From the NCBI GenBank assembly GCA_035361075.1, contig DAOSBX010000030.1, positions 16,439-42,446 on the forward strand: 26,008 nucleotides of DNA, read 5' to 3'. The position numbers were made by a program, and so were the translations under genes. This stretch comes from Candidatus Hydrogenedens sp. (lineage in GTDB: Bacteria; Hydrogenedentota; Hydrogenedentia; Hydrogenedentales; Hydrogenedentaceae). The notes beneath the pieces are model-generated. The model was not told the origin of the DNA, did not search any database, and saw nothing but the letters and a program-made list of their open reading frames with translations. Below are positions 1 to 7,921 of this stretch, piece by piece (within the stretch, counting starts at the first letter, position 1; each line of letters starts with the position of its first letter).

Positions 1-1359
1 TAATAGTGTATTTATCATCTTATTGCTATTTGTTCAGATAATTTCTTATACCGATTCATCTCCCTATTACCCATAGATGAAACACCTGAACAAAGAGATG
101 CACGATTAGCATGGTGGCGTGAAGCACGGTTTGGCATGTTTATTCATTGGGGACCTGTCAGTGTGAATGGAACAGAAATCAGCTGGTCACGCATTGGTCA
201 TCCTCATGACCATCCGGGGATGGAAACTGTCCCCCCGGAGGTATATGACAATTTGTATAAAAAATTTAACCCTATAAAATTTAATGCAGATGCGTGGATA
301 GAAATAGCAAAAGAGGCAGGAATGAAATATGTTGTTTTTGTAGCAAAACATCATGATGGTTTTTCGATGTGGCATACTCATCTGCGACCTGAATATAGCA
401 TAAAAGAGACTCCATTTGAACGTGATATATGTAAAGAGATTGCTGATTCTGTGCATCGATACGGATTAAAATTAGGTTGGTACTATTCTACGCGCGATTG
501 GACACATCCTGATTATTTAGTCGGGGATAATCACAAATATGATGAATTTTATCGAGGACAGATTAAAGAACTATTAAGCAATTATGGTCGGGTTGATATA
601 TTATGGTTTGACCATGTTGCTGGTAATTGGCACCATTATGATTTTAGAAGTCTCTTCGAAATGATGTATCAACTCCAACCATGGGTAATTGTTAATAACC
701 GAGTTGCACGATTTGTTTATCCTCCTAAAGATAAACCTACTCTGGAAATTGAAAAACTTACCAGAGGCGATTTTGACACCCCAGAGCAACAGATTGGTAC
801 TTTTCAGAATACTCGTCCCTGGGAATCCTGTATTACCATTACTGAATGCAAAGATGGTGGAGGCTGGTCTTATCGGCCTGAGTGTCGTGTACGTTCTGCT
901 AAAGAGTGTATTCAGATGCTTGTTAATTGTGTTTGTGGAGATGGCAATTTATTATTAAATGTAGGACCAACACCTGAAGGTGAAATTGTTCCAGAGCAAG
1001 TTGCTGTATTAAAAGAGATTGGTAAATGGTTAGATAAGTATGGAGAAAGTGTTTATAGTACTCGTGGTGGACCTTATCTTAATGGGACATGGGGCGGTTC
1101 CACTTATAAAGGAATTTATATTTACGTTCATATTCTAAAATGGGATAAAGATAAACTTACTTTGCCTCCACTCAAATCAAAAATAATAAATAACACTGTT
1201 TTAACAGGGGAACATGTAACCGTAACCCAAACTAATGACAGTGTCCTGATTAAAACTGAAAAACCCTTAGAGGATTCAACAGATACCATTATTAAATTAG
1301 AGTTAGACAAGCCAGCCAATGAAGAGATGTCGGAAGGGAAACCTTTAAGTCTCTTTTAA
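1..1359 (+). CDS. Secreted alpha-L-fucosidase, GH29 family (5' end outside window; apparent frameshift near nt 70-72)
   Basis: Predicted exo-acting retaining alpha-L-fucosidase that removes terminal fucose from glycans. The uninterrupted frame has its first ATG at 136, but that start is inside the conserved GH29 N-terminal motif: the frame is open from nt 7, and WWREAR lies just before FGMFIHWG. A hydrophobic signal-peptide-like stretch (FIILLLFVQIISYT) is read in a different frame at nt 11-52. Adding one C to the CCC run at 70-72 joins the two frames into a normal secreted GH29 N-terminus whose start codon is left of the window. Family motifs seen, numbered from ATG 136: AKHHDGF; WYYSTRDW; ILWFD, with the predicted nucleophile Asp at 159; GDFDTPEQ; and LNVGPTPEGE near the C-terminus. 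The acid/base residue cannot be assigned by eye. The frameshift is either a sequence error or a real lesion. The family call is strong; fucose specificity is inferred. Confidence 0.88.
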
Positions 1360-1453
1360 TTCACAGATATGTTATATACATTACATTCATGTGCCTGTTT
1401 TTCTATAAGACAAAAATTTGATATTGTTGTGATTGTAAAATAAGAAATTCAAT

Positions 1454-1483
1454 TTGATAAAATATGAAATATTCAAGTATAAT
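1454..1483 (+). promoter_or_regulatory. Sigma-70-type promoter for the infC operon
   Basis: A TTGATA -35 element (1454-1459) and a perfect TATAAT -10 element (1478-1483) are separated by 18 bases. They lie in the 135-base gap between the fucosidase stop and infC. Predicted transcription would start near 1490 and give a short leader of about 40 bases before the infC ribosome binding site. No terminator for the fucosidase gene is evident in the gap. Confidence 0.65.
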
Positions 1484-1516
1484 TTTCTCACAAGTTGAGG
1501 CAAATTAAACCTAAAA

Positions 1517-1533
1517 TAAGGAGAACAACGATA
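1517..1533 (+). promoter_or_regulatory. infC ribosome binding site and AUA start codon
   Basis: TAAGGAG (1517-1523) is followed by a 7-base spacer and ATA at 1531, in frame with IF3. No ATG, GTG or TTG lies at a suitable distance. The only canonical-type start upstream is TTG at 1495, which has no Shine-Dalgarno sequence and would add 12 residues not typical of IF3. An ACG at 1528 is too close to the Shine-Dalgarno. Non-AUG starts on infC are the known basis of IF3 autoregulation in enterobacteria (AUU in E. coli). Confidence 0.6.
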
Positions 1534-2067
1534 ACAAAGCCGTCTGAAGACACGGTGCGTGTGAATGAAGAAATTAGGGCTCCGCAGGTACGAGTAATTG
1601 ATGAAAAAGGGGTTCAGTTAGGTATCATGAGCACGAAAGATGCTCTGAGAGAAGCCGAGTTTCGGGAACTGGACCTCGTAGAGGTAGCACCCAATGCCAC
1701 ACCACCGGTATGCAGAATAATGGATTATGGGAAATTCCGTTATGAGCAAAAAAGGAGAGCCCGTGAAGCGAAGAAGAAACAACATGTTGTTGTTGTAAAA
1801 GAGATAAAATTAAGACCAAAGATAGACAAGCATGATTTTGAATATAAACTAAAACATATACGTGAATTTCTCCAAGAAGGAGATAAGGTAAAGGTTTCCG
1901 TGGTATTCAGAGGTAGAGAATATGAGCATCCAGAATTTGCTTATGATGTGCTTAAGCAAATTATAGAATCCACAAAAGACCTTTGTGGTGAACAATATTC
2001 CCTTGAAAATTGTCGTCCTGAAGACAAGTCATTGACATTGACACTGACTCCGGGCAAGATCAGTTAA
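1531..2067 (+). CDS. infC: Translation initiation factor IF-3
   Basis: Binds the 30S subunit, keeps it apart from 50S and checks start-codon and initiator-tRNA pairing. From the ATA start the product is 178 residues, a normal IF3 length. The N-domain carries the hallmark VNEEIRAPQVRVID followed by LGIM. A Lys/Arg/Ala-rich linker (EQKRRAREAKKKQ) leads to the C-domain with VKEIKLRPKIDKHDFEYK and VVFRGRE. First gene of a plus-strand operon continuing with rpmI and rplT, the classic arrangement. If the AUA start is right, IF3 should repress its own mRNA by rejecting the non-standard start. A TTG start at 1495 (190 residues) is the less likely alternative. Confidence 0.96.
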   Translation: MTKPSEDTVRVNEEIRAPQVRVIDEKGVQLGIMSTKDALREAEFRELDLVEVAPNATPPVCRIMDYGKFRYEQKRRAREAKKKQHVVVVKEIKLRPKIDKHDFEYKLKHIREFLQEGDKVKVSVVFRGREYEHPEFAYDVLKQIIESTKDLCGEQYSLENCRPEDKSLTLTLTPGKIS

Positions 2068-2156
2068 ACGGAGACAATTTTTAGGAGCGCTTCTCACCAC
2101 CGAATAATATTAACCCGATTTTTTTGAGTTATATTAAATTAAAAAGGAGTTAAAAA

Positions 2157-2351
2157 ATGAAGGTAAAAACAAAACGTAGTGCCTACAAGCGATTTAAGGT
2201 TACTAAGGATGGAAAAGTCTTGAGACACAAGGCATATAATCGCCATCTCAAAACTACAAAATCAGCGAAGAAAAAGAGACACCTGAGAAAACCGTCGTTG
2301 GTCTCATCTGTTGAAGCAAAACAAGTGAAATTGATGCTCCCTTACGCATAA
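2157..2351 (+). CDS. rpmI: 50S ribosomal protein bL35
   Basis: Small, strongly basic ribosomal protein of the large subunit, 64 residues as usual for the family. The sequence has the KVKTKRSAYKRFKVTKDGKV opening and the HLKTTKSAKKKRHLRK middle typical of bL35. An AAGGAG-type ribosome binding site sits 6-7 bases before the ATG. It lies 89 bases after infC and about 100 bases before rplT, the conserved infC-rpmI-rplT order. Confidence 0.97.
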   Translation: MKVKTKRSAYKRFKVTKDGKVLRHKAYNRHLKTTKSAKKKRHLRKPSLVSSVEAKQVKLMLPYA

Positions 2352-2382
2352 ATTTCGACTATTGTTTGTTCTATAGATAGAG

Positions 2383-2418
2383 GTTCATGTTTTCGGAACA
2401 TGCCTCCGAAACATAAAC
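2383..2418 (+). promoter_or_regulatory. Stem-loop between rpmI and rplT, possible L20 control element
   Basis: ATGTTTTCGGA (2387-2397) pairs with TCCGAAACAT (2405-2414), giving a 10-bp stem with one bulged T and a 7-base loop. GTT and AAC extend it past one mismatch. No T-run follows, so it is not a standard terminator. Ribosomal protein L20 represses its own operon through leader RNA structures in several bacteria. Here the structure lies between rpmI and rplT, so a regulatory role is only inferred. Confidence 0.35.
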
Positions 2419-2449
2419 GTTAACTTAAATAAAAACAGGAGAAAGAGCA

Positions 2450-2896
2450 ATGCCAAGAGCAACCAACAACCCAGCCTCACGTGACCGCAGACGTAAGGTA
2501 TTAAAGCAAGCTGAAGGCTATCGTGGAAGTCATCACCGGTTATTTAAGACGGCGAAACAAGCGGTAGACCATGCGGGAAAATATGCATATCGGGACCGCA
2601 AAGCAAAGAAAAGGGAAATTCGTGCATTATGGATTGCAAGAATTAATGCGGCTGCCCGTAATTATGGATTAAGTTACAATCGTTTGGTTTTTGGTTTACA
2701 TAAAGCGGGAATGGATGTAAATCGCAAAATGATAGCGGATCTTGCTGTAAAAGATGAAGAGGCGTTCGCTAAGTTAATTGAGATTGCAAAATCAGCAATT
2801 GCAGGCGAAATAGTAAGAACTGATGAACAGCAGATATTTGAAGTTATCCAAAATCCGACTGAATCAACTGAATCATCAGAAAACGCCTCATCATAA
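2450..2896 (+). CDS. rplT: 50S ribosomal protein bL20 with extended C-terminus
   Basis: Binds 23S rRNA early in large-subunit assembly. The first roughly 118 residues are canonical: PRATNNPASRDRRRKVLKQA, then GYRGSHHRLFKTAKQAV, YAYRDRKAKKREIRALWI and INAAARNYGLSYNRLV. The family usually ends near residue 115-120, but this product has 148 residues. The extra tail contains EIVRTDEQQIFEVIQ and a Ser/Glu-rich end and is acidic, unlike the basic core. The ribosome binding site is CAGGAGA, 8-9 bases before the ATG. Third gene of the translation operon; hisA follows after 17 bases. Confidence 0.96.
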   Translation: MPRATNNPASRDRRRKVLKQAEGYRGSHHRLFKTAKQAVDHAGKYAYRDRKAKKREIRALWIARINAAARNYGLSYNRLVFGLHKAGMDVNRKMIADLAVKDEEAFAKLIEIAKSAIAGEIVRTDEQQIFEVIQNPTESTESSENASS

Positions 2897-2906
2897 TCGC
2901 AGGCGT
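2883..2906 (+). promoter_or_regulatory. Inverted repeat over the rplT stop / hisA ribosome binding site
   Basis: ACGCCT (2883-2888) can pair with AGGCGT (2901-2906) across a 12-base loop that contains the rplT stop codon. The right arm holds the only AGG upstream of the hisA ATG (2914). A ribosome finishing rplT would open the stem, so translational coupling is plausible. The stem is only 6 bp and the role is inferred. Confidence 0.25.
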
Positions 2907-2913
2907 ATAAATT

Positions 2914-3660
2914 ATGCGGATTGTTCCAGCTATAGATATTCGAGGGGGAAAATGTGTTAATTTGGTTCAAGGGGATTATGGTAAGGAGACGATTTTCTCC
3001 GATGACCCTCTGGAACAAGCCAAGATATGGTGGCGGGAATTGCAAGATGGGATTCTTCATATTGTAGATTTAGATGGTGCAAAATCTGGCAAATGTGAGA
3101 TATTGCCTTTCTTAAAGAAATTGGGAGAATTAGGTATCCCTTATGAAGTCGGTGGTGGTATCCGTTCTTTAGACACAATAGAAACCATTATTTCTGCAAA
3201 TGCAACACGTGTTATTTTAGGTACTGCTGTTATAGAAAATCCCGAATTGATCCAAATCTCTACACAACGATGGCAAGAGAAAATTGTTGTGGCAATTGAT
3301 GCTAAGAATGGCAAGTTATCTCTTGAAGGGTGGACAAAAGATACAAACTATTCCGCCTTAGAAATAGCACAATTTGCTGAAAAGGCAGGTGCTTCAAGAA
3401 TTATTTATACTGACATACTCTCTGATGGTATGATGAAGGGTCCAAATTTTGAGGCAACTCGAATAACTGCTGAGACGGTACAGATTCCAGTTACGATGTC
3501 TGGTGGTGTTTCTTCTTTGGGCGATATACGAAAAGCAAAATCTCTGGAACGATATGGTATAGATGAGATTATCGTTGGAAGAGCGTTATACTTAAAGAAA
3601 TTTTCTATTTCGGACGCAAAAAAGATATTAAGTGCTGATTCATTGATGGAGAACACGTAA
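2914..3660 (+). CDS. hisA: ProFAR isomerase, HisA
   Basis: 1-(5-phosphoribosyl)-5-[(5-phosphoribosylamino)methylideneamino]imidazole-4-carboxamide isomerase, the Amadori rearrangement step of histidine synthesis. A single (beta/alpha)8 barrel of 248 residues, normal for HisA. Catalytic Asp8 is seen in VPAIDIRGG and Asp129 in VVAIDAKNG; a Thr at 166 (YTDILSDGMMKGPN) matches the third active-site residue. Phosphate-binding EVGGGIRS and MSGGVSS are both present. HisF is the main alternative, but HisF has a different opening motif. Other his genes are not in the window. It sits inside a translation/replication operon between rplT and tyrA, with tyrA starting immediately after its stop. Confidence 0.95.
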   Translation: MRIVPAIDIRGGKCVNLVQGDYGKETIFSDDPLEQAKIWWRELQDGILHIVDLDGAKSGKCEILPFLKKLGELGIPYEVGGGIRSLDTIETIISANATRVILGTAVIENPELIQISTQRWQEKIVVAIDAKNGKLSLEGWTKDTNYSALEIAQFAEKAGASRIIYTDILSDGMMKGPNFEATRITAETVQIPVTMSGGVSSLGDIRKAKSLERYGIDEIIVGRALYLKKFSISDAKKILSADSLMENT

Positions 3661-4518
3661 GTGACACTTCACTTAGGAAAAACTGTGATTATTGGTGTCG
3701 GATTGTTAGGTGCTTCATTGGGGATGGCTATTCGAAAAAAGAAATTGGCAGATCTAGTTATAGGAATAGGAAGAAATCAGTCTACATTAGAAACAGCATT
3801 GCAAAAAGAGGCTATTGATACTTATTCGATGGATTTGTCTTCAACTATTAAAACGGCTGATTTTATAATTATATGCACTCCAGTTCAGTCTGCTATTGAT
3901 TACCTTAAGAAGATGGCAAACTATGTTTCATCAGATGTAACAATTACTGATGTATGTAGCACTAAAAAAGAAATTTGCGGTACCGCTCAAACTCTCTGGC
4001 AAAAAGACAGTCCTTTCATTGGAAGCCATCCGCTCGCTGGGTCGGAAAAATATGGTCCTGAGTTTGCACGACATGATTTTTATGAAAATACAATATGCCT
4101 AATTGAAAAAGGTGAAGCAACAAGGAATAAATCAAAAAATCTTGTTCATCAGTTTTGGAAAACTTTAGGTACAAAAATAATAGAAATAGATGCTGAAGAA
4201 CATGACTATTTTATGGCATATACAAGCCATTTACCTCATGTCATTGCATCGGCTCTTGCTCAGGTTGTGGAACAGTCAGGGGCACAGCGTCATTTTATTG
4301 GAGGTGGCTTCAGAGATACAACCCGAATTGCTGGGAGTCGACCTGAGATTTGGAATGATATTATAATCACGAATAAGACCAATATGATAACGGCTATTAA
4401 GTCTATTGAAGAGAAAATTAAATCTTTTATAGATGCCCTCGAAAAAGATGATATAGAAAAAATCTTACAATTTTTTCAAGATGGGAATGATGCCAGAAAG
4501 CGACTTTTAGAACCATGA
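3661..4518 (+). CDS. tyrA: Prephenate/arogenate dehydrogenase
   Basis: NAD(P)-dependent oxidative decarboxylation of prephenate or arogenate in tyrosine synthesis. The 285-residue product has an N-terminal Rossmann motif, VIIGVGLLGASLG (residues 9-21). It also has the family signature GSHPLAGSEKYGPE with the conserved His, ADFIIICTPV, ITDVCSTK, and the helical-domain motif SHLPHVIASAL. It starts with GTG directly after the hisA TAA, with GGAG about 9 bases upstream. The last 4 bases overlap tmk (ATGA type), indicating translational coupling. No ACT or chorismate mutase domain is attached. Prephenate versus arogenate preference cannot be read from the sequence. Confidence 0.93.
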   Translation: MTLHLGKTVIIGVGLLGASLGMAIRKKKLADLVIGIGRNQSTLETALQKEAIDTYSMDLSSTIKTADFIIICTPVQSAIDYLKKMANYVSSDVTITDVCSTKKEICGTAQTLWQKDSPFIGSHPLAGSEKYGPEFARHDFYENTICLIEKGEATRNKSKNLVHQFWKTLGTKIIEIDAEEHDYFMAYTSHLPHVIASALAQVVEQSGAQRHFIGGGFRDTTRIAGSRPEIWNDIIITNKTNMITAIKSIEEKIKSFIDALEKDDIEKILQFFQDGNDARKRLLEP

Positions 4519-5150
4519 AAGGTATATTTATCACTTTTGAAGGAATTGAAGGTTCAGGAAAAACAACCCAGGCTATACGAGCAGAAAAGTTCCTGATGGA
4601 ATCCGGCTATCGTGTGTTAAGGACTTTTGAGCCTGGAGCAACTTTTGCTGGCGAGAAGATTCGACATGTCCTTCTAAACAGAGATGAAAACCAAAAGACA
4701 CTTCATCCTATTACAGAATTATTGTTGTTTTCTGCAGACCGTTCACAGCATGTCCAAGAAGTCATCATTCCCGCTTTAGAAGATGGGATTATTGTTATTT
4801 GCGATAGATATACTGACTCCACAACCGCATATCAAGGAGGTGGACGTGATATTAATTTGCGAACCGTTTATCAAATTCATGAAATAGCGACATTAGGGAT
4901 ATATCCAGTAAGAACTTATTTGCTTGACCTTCCTGTTGAAATAGGATTGAACCGAATTAAACAACGAGGCAATATTTTAGATCGTTTAGAAGTAGAAACC
5001 ATTGAATTTCATCAAAGGATAAGGGATTGTTTCCTTAATATTGCCAGAGAAAATCCACAGCGAGTTATGGTAATTGATGCAACTCAATCTGAAGATACCA
5101 TCACTGAAATTATTCAGAGAGATTTAAGAAGGCTATGTCAACAACAATAA
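4515..5150 (+). CDS. tmk: Thymidylate kinase
   Basis: Phosphorylates dTMP to dTDP for DNA synthesis. The 211-residue length matches bacterial TMPKs. The P-loop FEGIEGSGKTTQ is at residues 8-19 with Lys16; the DRY motif at 97-99 is followed by DSTTAYQGGGR; the substrate-side DLPVEIGLNRIKQRG and the LDRLE segment follow. One departure from most bacterial enzymes is that the usual REPGGT loop reads FEPGAT, so its Arg is replaced by Phe (residue 38). The start overlaps the tyrA stop by 4 bases and the end overlaps holB by 16 bases. tmk-holB-ricT is a conserved cluster also known from Bacillus. Confidence 0.95.
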   Translation: MKGIFITFEGIEGSGKTTQAIRAEKFLMESGYRVLRTFEPGATFAGEKIRHVLLNRDENQKTLHPITELLLFSADRSQHVQEVIIPALEDGIIVICDRYTDSTTAYQGGGRDINLRTVYQIHEIATLGIYPVRTYLLDLPVEIGLNRIKQRGNILDRLEVETIEFHQRIRDCFLNIARENPQRVMVIDATQSEDTITEIIQRDLRRLCQQQ

Positions 5151-6262
5151 CAAATAATAATATTTCGTTTTCTGTGTTTGGAAAAATACAGGACCAAGAT
5201 ACTGCTATTCGTATTTTGATAAACTCTATTAAGGAGAATCGTATTTCACATGCATACCTTTTTTGGGGACCTGATGGAGTTGGTAAAAAATTTACAGCCA
5301 AATCTTTTGCTCAAACCGTCCTGTGCCAAAATATAGAGAACCCTGGGTGTGGAACGTGCTCTATTTGTACTCGTATAGGGAAAGACGTCCATCCTGATGT
5401 AAGTATTATTAAGCCTATGGGGAAAACCCGATTAATTAGTGTTGAAACCATTGAGGACGTCAATAAGACGACTCAATTTCAACCTTATGAAGGAAAGCGT
5501 CGATTCATTATTTTTGATGATGCGGAACGTATAGGAATTCCAGCCCAGAACCATTTTTTAAAGACCCTTGAAGAACCTGTTTCTGAGACCACATTTATTT
5601 TAATTAGTTCAAATCCTGGTATGATACTTCCCACCATTCGTTCACGTTGTCAGCCAATTCGTTTCCAGAGACTTCGTTCAGAAACGATTACAACAATTCT
5701 TAATAACACAAAAGATATATCTTTAGAGGAAGCAAAACGAGTTGCATTGTTATCACAGGGTCAAATTTCAAGAGCGTTTGAGATATTAGAATCGAATAAA
5801 CGGACTATCATCGTAGAGCTTTTTGCTCGTTTAGCAGAAGGCAAAGACCCATTAATTCTTACAAATGAATTTGAACAGTTTCTATCACTTATTAGAAAGA
5901 ATATTGAGAATGAACTCAATAAAATAGATACCATCAATAAAAAGGACTTAACACCAGGTGAATTAAATGCGTTACAGCAACAAATAACTGCTGAAATTGA
6001 AGCTCAGGTTGTTCATGAGTTTGAATCATGTTTATATTTAATTGTGTGTTTACTTCGTGATATTTTGGTATACATGAATACTAAGAATTTGGAAATACTT
6101 TACTTTCCAGAGATGGTCTCTTACTTTCCAAGATGGGATGTTGAAAAAGTAGAGATGGGGCTTGATTTTGTAGAGAAGGTTCGTGGATATATTGCTCGAA
6201 ATATAAGCCGTGATAAAGTCATACGAGATTTGTTTTTTATGTTATCTCCTCATATTAATTAA
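5135..6262 (+). CDS. holB: DNA polymerase III delta-prime subunit
   Basis: AAA+ clamp-loader subunit that helps place the sliding clamp on primed DNA. 375 residues. ISHAYLFWGPDGVGKK (residues 37-52) is a Walker A region in which the usual Thr/Ser after Lys51 is Lys52, consistent with the non-hydrolytic role of delta-prime. A zinc module uses Cys64, Cys72, Cys75 and Cys78. FIIFDDAERI, FLKTLEEP and the TIRSRCQ sensor-1/SRC region follow. It could be called DnaX-like, but lacks the tau/gamma C-terminal domains and sits in the tmk-holB-ricT context. It overlaps tmk by 16 bases, with a GAAGG sequence unusually close to the ATG. The exact start is less certain than the gene. Confidence 0.93.
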   Translation: MSTTITNNNISFSVFGKIQDQDTAIRILINSIKENRISHAYLFWGPDGVGKKFTAKSFAQTVLCQNIENPGCGTCSICTRIGKDVHPDVSIIKPMGKTRLISVETIEDVNKTTQFQPYEGKRRFIIFDDAERIGIPAQNHFLKTLEEPVSETTFILISSNPGMILPTIRSRCQPIRFQRLRSETITTILNNTKDISLEEAKRVALLSQGQISRAFEILESNKRTIIVELFARLAEGKDPLILTNEFEQFLSLIRKNIENELNKIDTINKKDLTPGELNALQQQITAEIEAQVVHEFESCLYLIVCLLRDILVYMNTKNLEILYFPEMVSYFPRWDVEKVEMGLDFVEKVRGYIARNISRDKVIRDLFFMLSPHIN

Positions 6263-6275
6263 AAGGAACTTTCAC

Positions 6276-7028
6276 ATGATGAATTTAGCAAAGATACGAT
6301 TTAGAAAACCGAGACGTGTCTTACAGGCTCTCTGTTCAGAACAGATTATCTTAAAAAGAGATGACCCCTGCATCGTGCAGACGGAACGTGGTCAGGAATG
6401 GGGCACTTGCATTTTGCCTGCGGAGCCTTGCTCTTCGGAAATGGAACGGAACTGTCTCAATAAAGTAATCCGACGGGCTCATGCAAATGATTTTAAGACA
6501 TTAAAAGATATAGAACAGGAAGAAAAACGAGCCTTTGGTATCTGCCTCAAATATATTAAAAAACATAATTTGCCTATGCGATTGGTAGATTCTGAGTATA
6601 CATTTGATAAACACCGTCTAACCTTTTACTTTACCGCTATCCACCGTGTAGATTTTCGTGAACTTGTTAAAGACTTGGCTCAGGAATTTCGAACGCGTAT
6701 CGAGTTACGTCATATCCAAATACGAGACCAGTCTAAGTTAGTTGGTGGTATCGGTTCATGCGGGTTACACTTATGCTGTTCTAAATGGTTAGAGCAGTTT
6801 TTGTCTATATCCATGCGGATGGCAAAACGTCAAAATTTATCCCTTAACCCTTCTAAAATTAGTGGGCAATGTGGAAAATTATTATGTTGTCTTGCTTATG
6901 AAGATGAAATGTACCCACCTCTGAAATTGAGAGAAGAAGAACTCACTGCTGAAGAAGAATTAAATCAAGAAGAAGTTGAACTTCTAAAAGCCCTTGAAGA
7001 TGAATCCCCAACAGAACAGGATAAATAG
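6276..7028 (+). CDS. ricT: PSP1-domain protein RicT (YaaT-like)
   Basis: RicT belongs to the RicA-RicF-RicT complex, which in Bacillus subtilis binds iron-sulfur clusters and directs RNase Y mRNA processing, and affects sporulation and competence. The ATG at 6276 is chosen because AAGGAA lies 7 bases upstream and the product then begins MMNLAKIRFRKP (250 residues). A longer frame from 6210 overlaps holB and has no ribosome binding site. The PSP1 C-terminal core carries GIGSCGLHLCC and SGQCGKLLCC, that is Cys162, 167, 168, 199, 204 and 205, the same spacing as the RicT cluster ligands. The tail is Glu-rich. The position after holB matches Bacillus. RicA and RicF partners are not in the window. 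Confidence 0.93.
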   Translation: MMNLAKIRFRKPRRVLQALCSEQIILKRDDPCIVQTERGQEWGTCILPAEPCSSEMERNCLNKVIRRAHANDFKTLKDIEQEEKRAFGICLKYIKKHNLPMRLVDSEYTFDKHRLTFYFTAIHRVDFRELVKDLAQEFRTRIELRHIQIRDQSKLVGGIGSCGLHLCCSKWLEQFLSISMRMAKRQNLSLNPSKISGQCGKLLCCLAYEDEMYPPLKLREEELTAEEELNQEEVELLKALEDESPTEQDK

Positions 7029-7061
7029 AATACTCAATAATAAAAAGTAGCTTGCCCACAG

Positions 7062-7847
7062 ATGAATGAAGAAAAAAACCATAGTATATTAAAATTAATT
7101 GATAGTCATTGTCATTTGTTTGATGAGAAATTCAATTCTGATAGGAATGAAATTATTTTGTCCTCATTAGAAAAATTAGATGGGCTTGTAATAATAATAG
7201 AAGAACCTATGAATGTAAATCCCCAAAACCTTATTAAACATAAAAGAATACGATATTCTGTTGGGTTTCATCCTTATTATGCAGAACAGGCAAATAATGA
7301 TATAAAGGTTCTAAATGAATTTTTAACAGAGGCATCTGTTACTGCTATCGGTGAAATTGGATTGGATTATTTTCATTGTAAGGTTGATAAAGAAATACAA
7401 AAAAAAGCTTTTATAAAACAAATTGAGTTTGCTTACGAAAAACATCTTCCTATTGTTGTCCATTGTCGCAATGCAGAACAAGATACTTATAACATCCTAA
7501 AACAGTATGGTGAGAATCTACCGTCCATTGTTCTACATTGCTATGGTGGAAACGTAAAGATGGTCGAATCCTTTCTGAGTATCGGATGTTTTATATCATT
7601 TGCAGGGAATATTACATTTCCAAAGGCAACGGAGCTCAAAGAATCAGTAACGTTAGTCCCATTAAATTCATTGCTTGTAGAAACGGATGCCCCATATCTT
7701 GCACCTCAGCCTGTTCGTGGAAAACGGTGTATCCCAGAATATATCTTTTTTTTAGCCCAAGCAATCGCAGAGATTAAGAAAACAAACATTACGGATATTA
7801 TTGAAGCTACACATAAAAACACAAAAGACATTTTCCGATTTCAGTAA
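7062..7847 (+). CDS. tatD: TatD-family metal-dependent hydrolase
   Basis: Amidohydrolase-superfamily TIM barrel; TatD proteins are Mg2+-dependent 3'-5' exonucleases/DNases. 261 residues, the usual length. Metal ligands are visible: DSHCH with His16 and His18, AIGEIGLDY with the bridging Glu, PIVVHCRNA, IVLHCYGG and LVETDAPYLAPQPVRGK. No strong ribosome binding site precedes the ATG at 7062, so it may rely on readthrough from ricT 33 bases upstream. TatD often follows holB/ricT or metG in bacteria, which supports orthology. The substrate in this organism is not known. Confidence 0.94.
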   Translation: MNEEKNHSILKLIDSHCHLFDEKFNSDRNEIILSSLEKLDGLVIIIEEPMNVNPQNLIKHKRIRYSVGFHPYYAEQANNDIKVLNEFLTEASVTAIGEIGLDYFHCKVDKEIQKKAFIKQIEFAYEKHLPIVVHCRNAEQDTYNILKQYGENLPSIVLHCYGGNVKMVESFLSIGCFISFAGNITFPKATELKESVTLVPLNSLLVETDAPYLAPQPVRGKRCIPEYIFFLAQAIAEIKKTNITDIIEATHKNTKDIFRFQ

Positions 7848-7856
7848 TTATTTATA

Positions 7857-7884
7857 TTGAGTTAGATATGAAATAAAATAATAT
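7857..7884 (+). promoter_or_regulatory. Possible promoter for the radical SAM gene
   Basis: TTGAGT (7857-7862) and TAATAT (7879-7884) are spaced by 16 bases in the 74-base gap after tatD. In such AT-rich sequence chance matches are common, so the call is tentative. The downstream gene could also be read through from tatD. Confidence 0.28.
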
Positions 7885-7921
7885 CTGTATCTGTTGATAT
7901 ACAATATAAAAAGGGAAATAT

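Noticed and set aside
6210..6275. Upstream start for ricT
   Set aside because: It would overlap holB by 53 bases without a ribosome binding site; ATG 6276 has AAGGAA at 7 bases.
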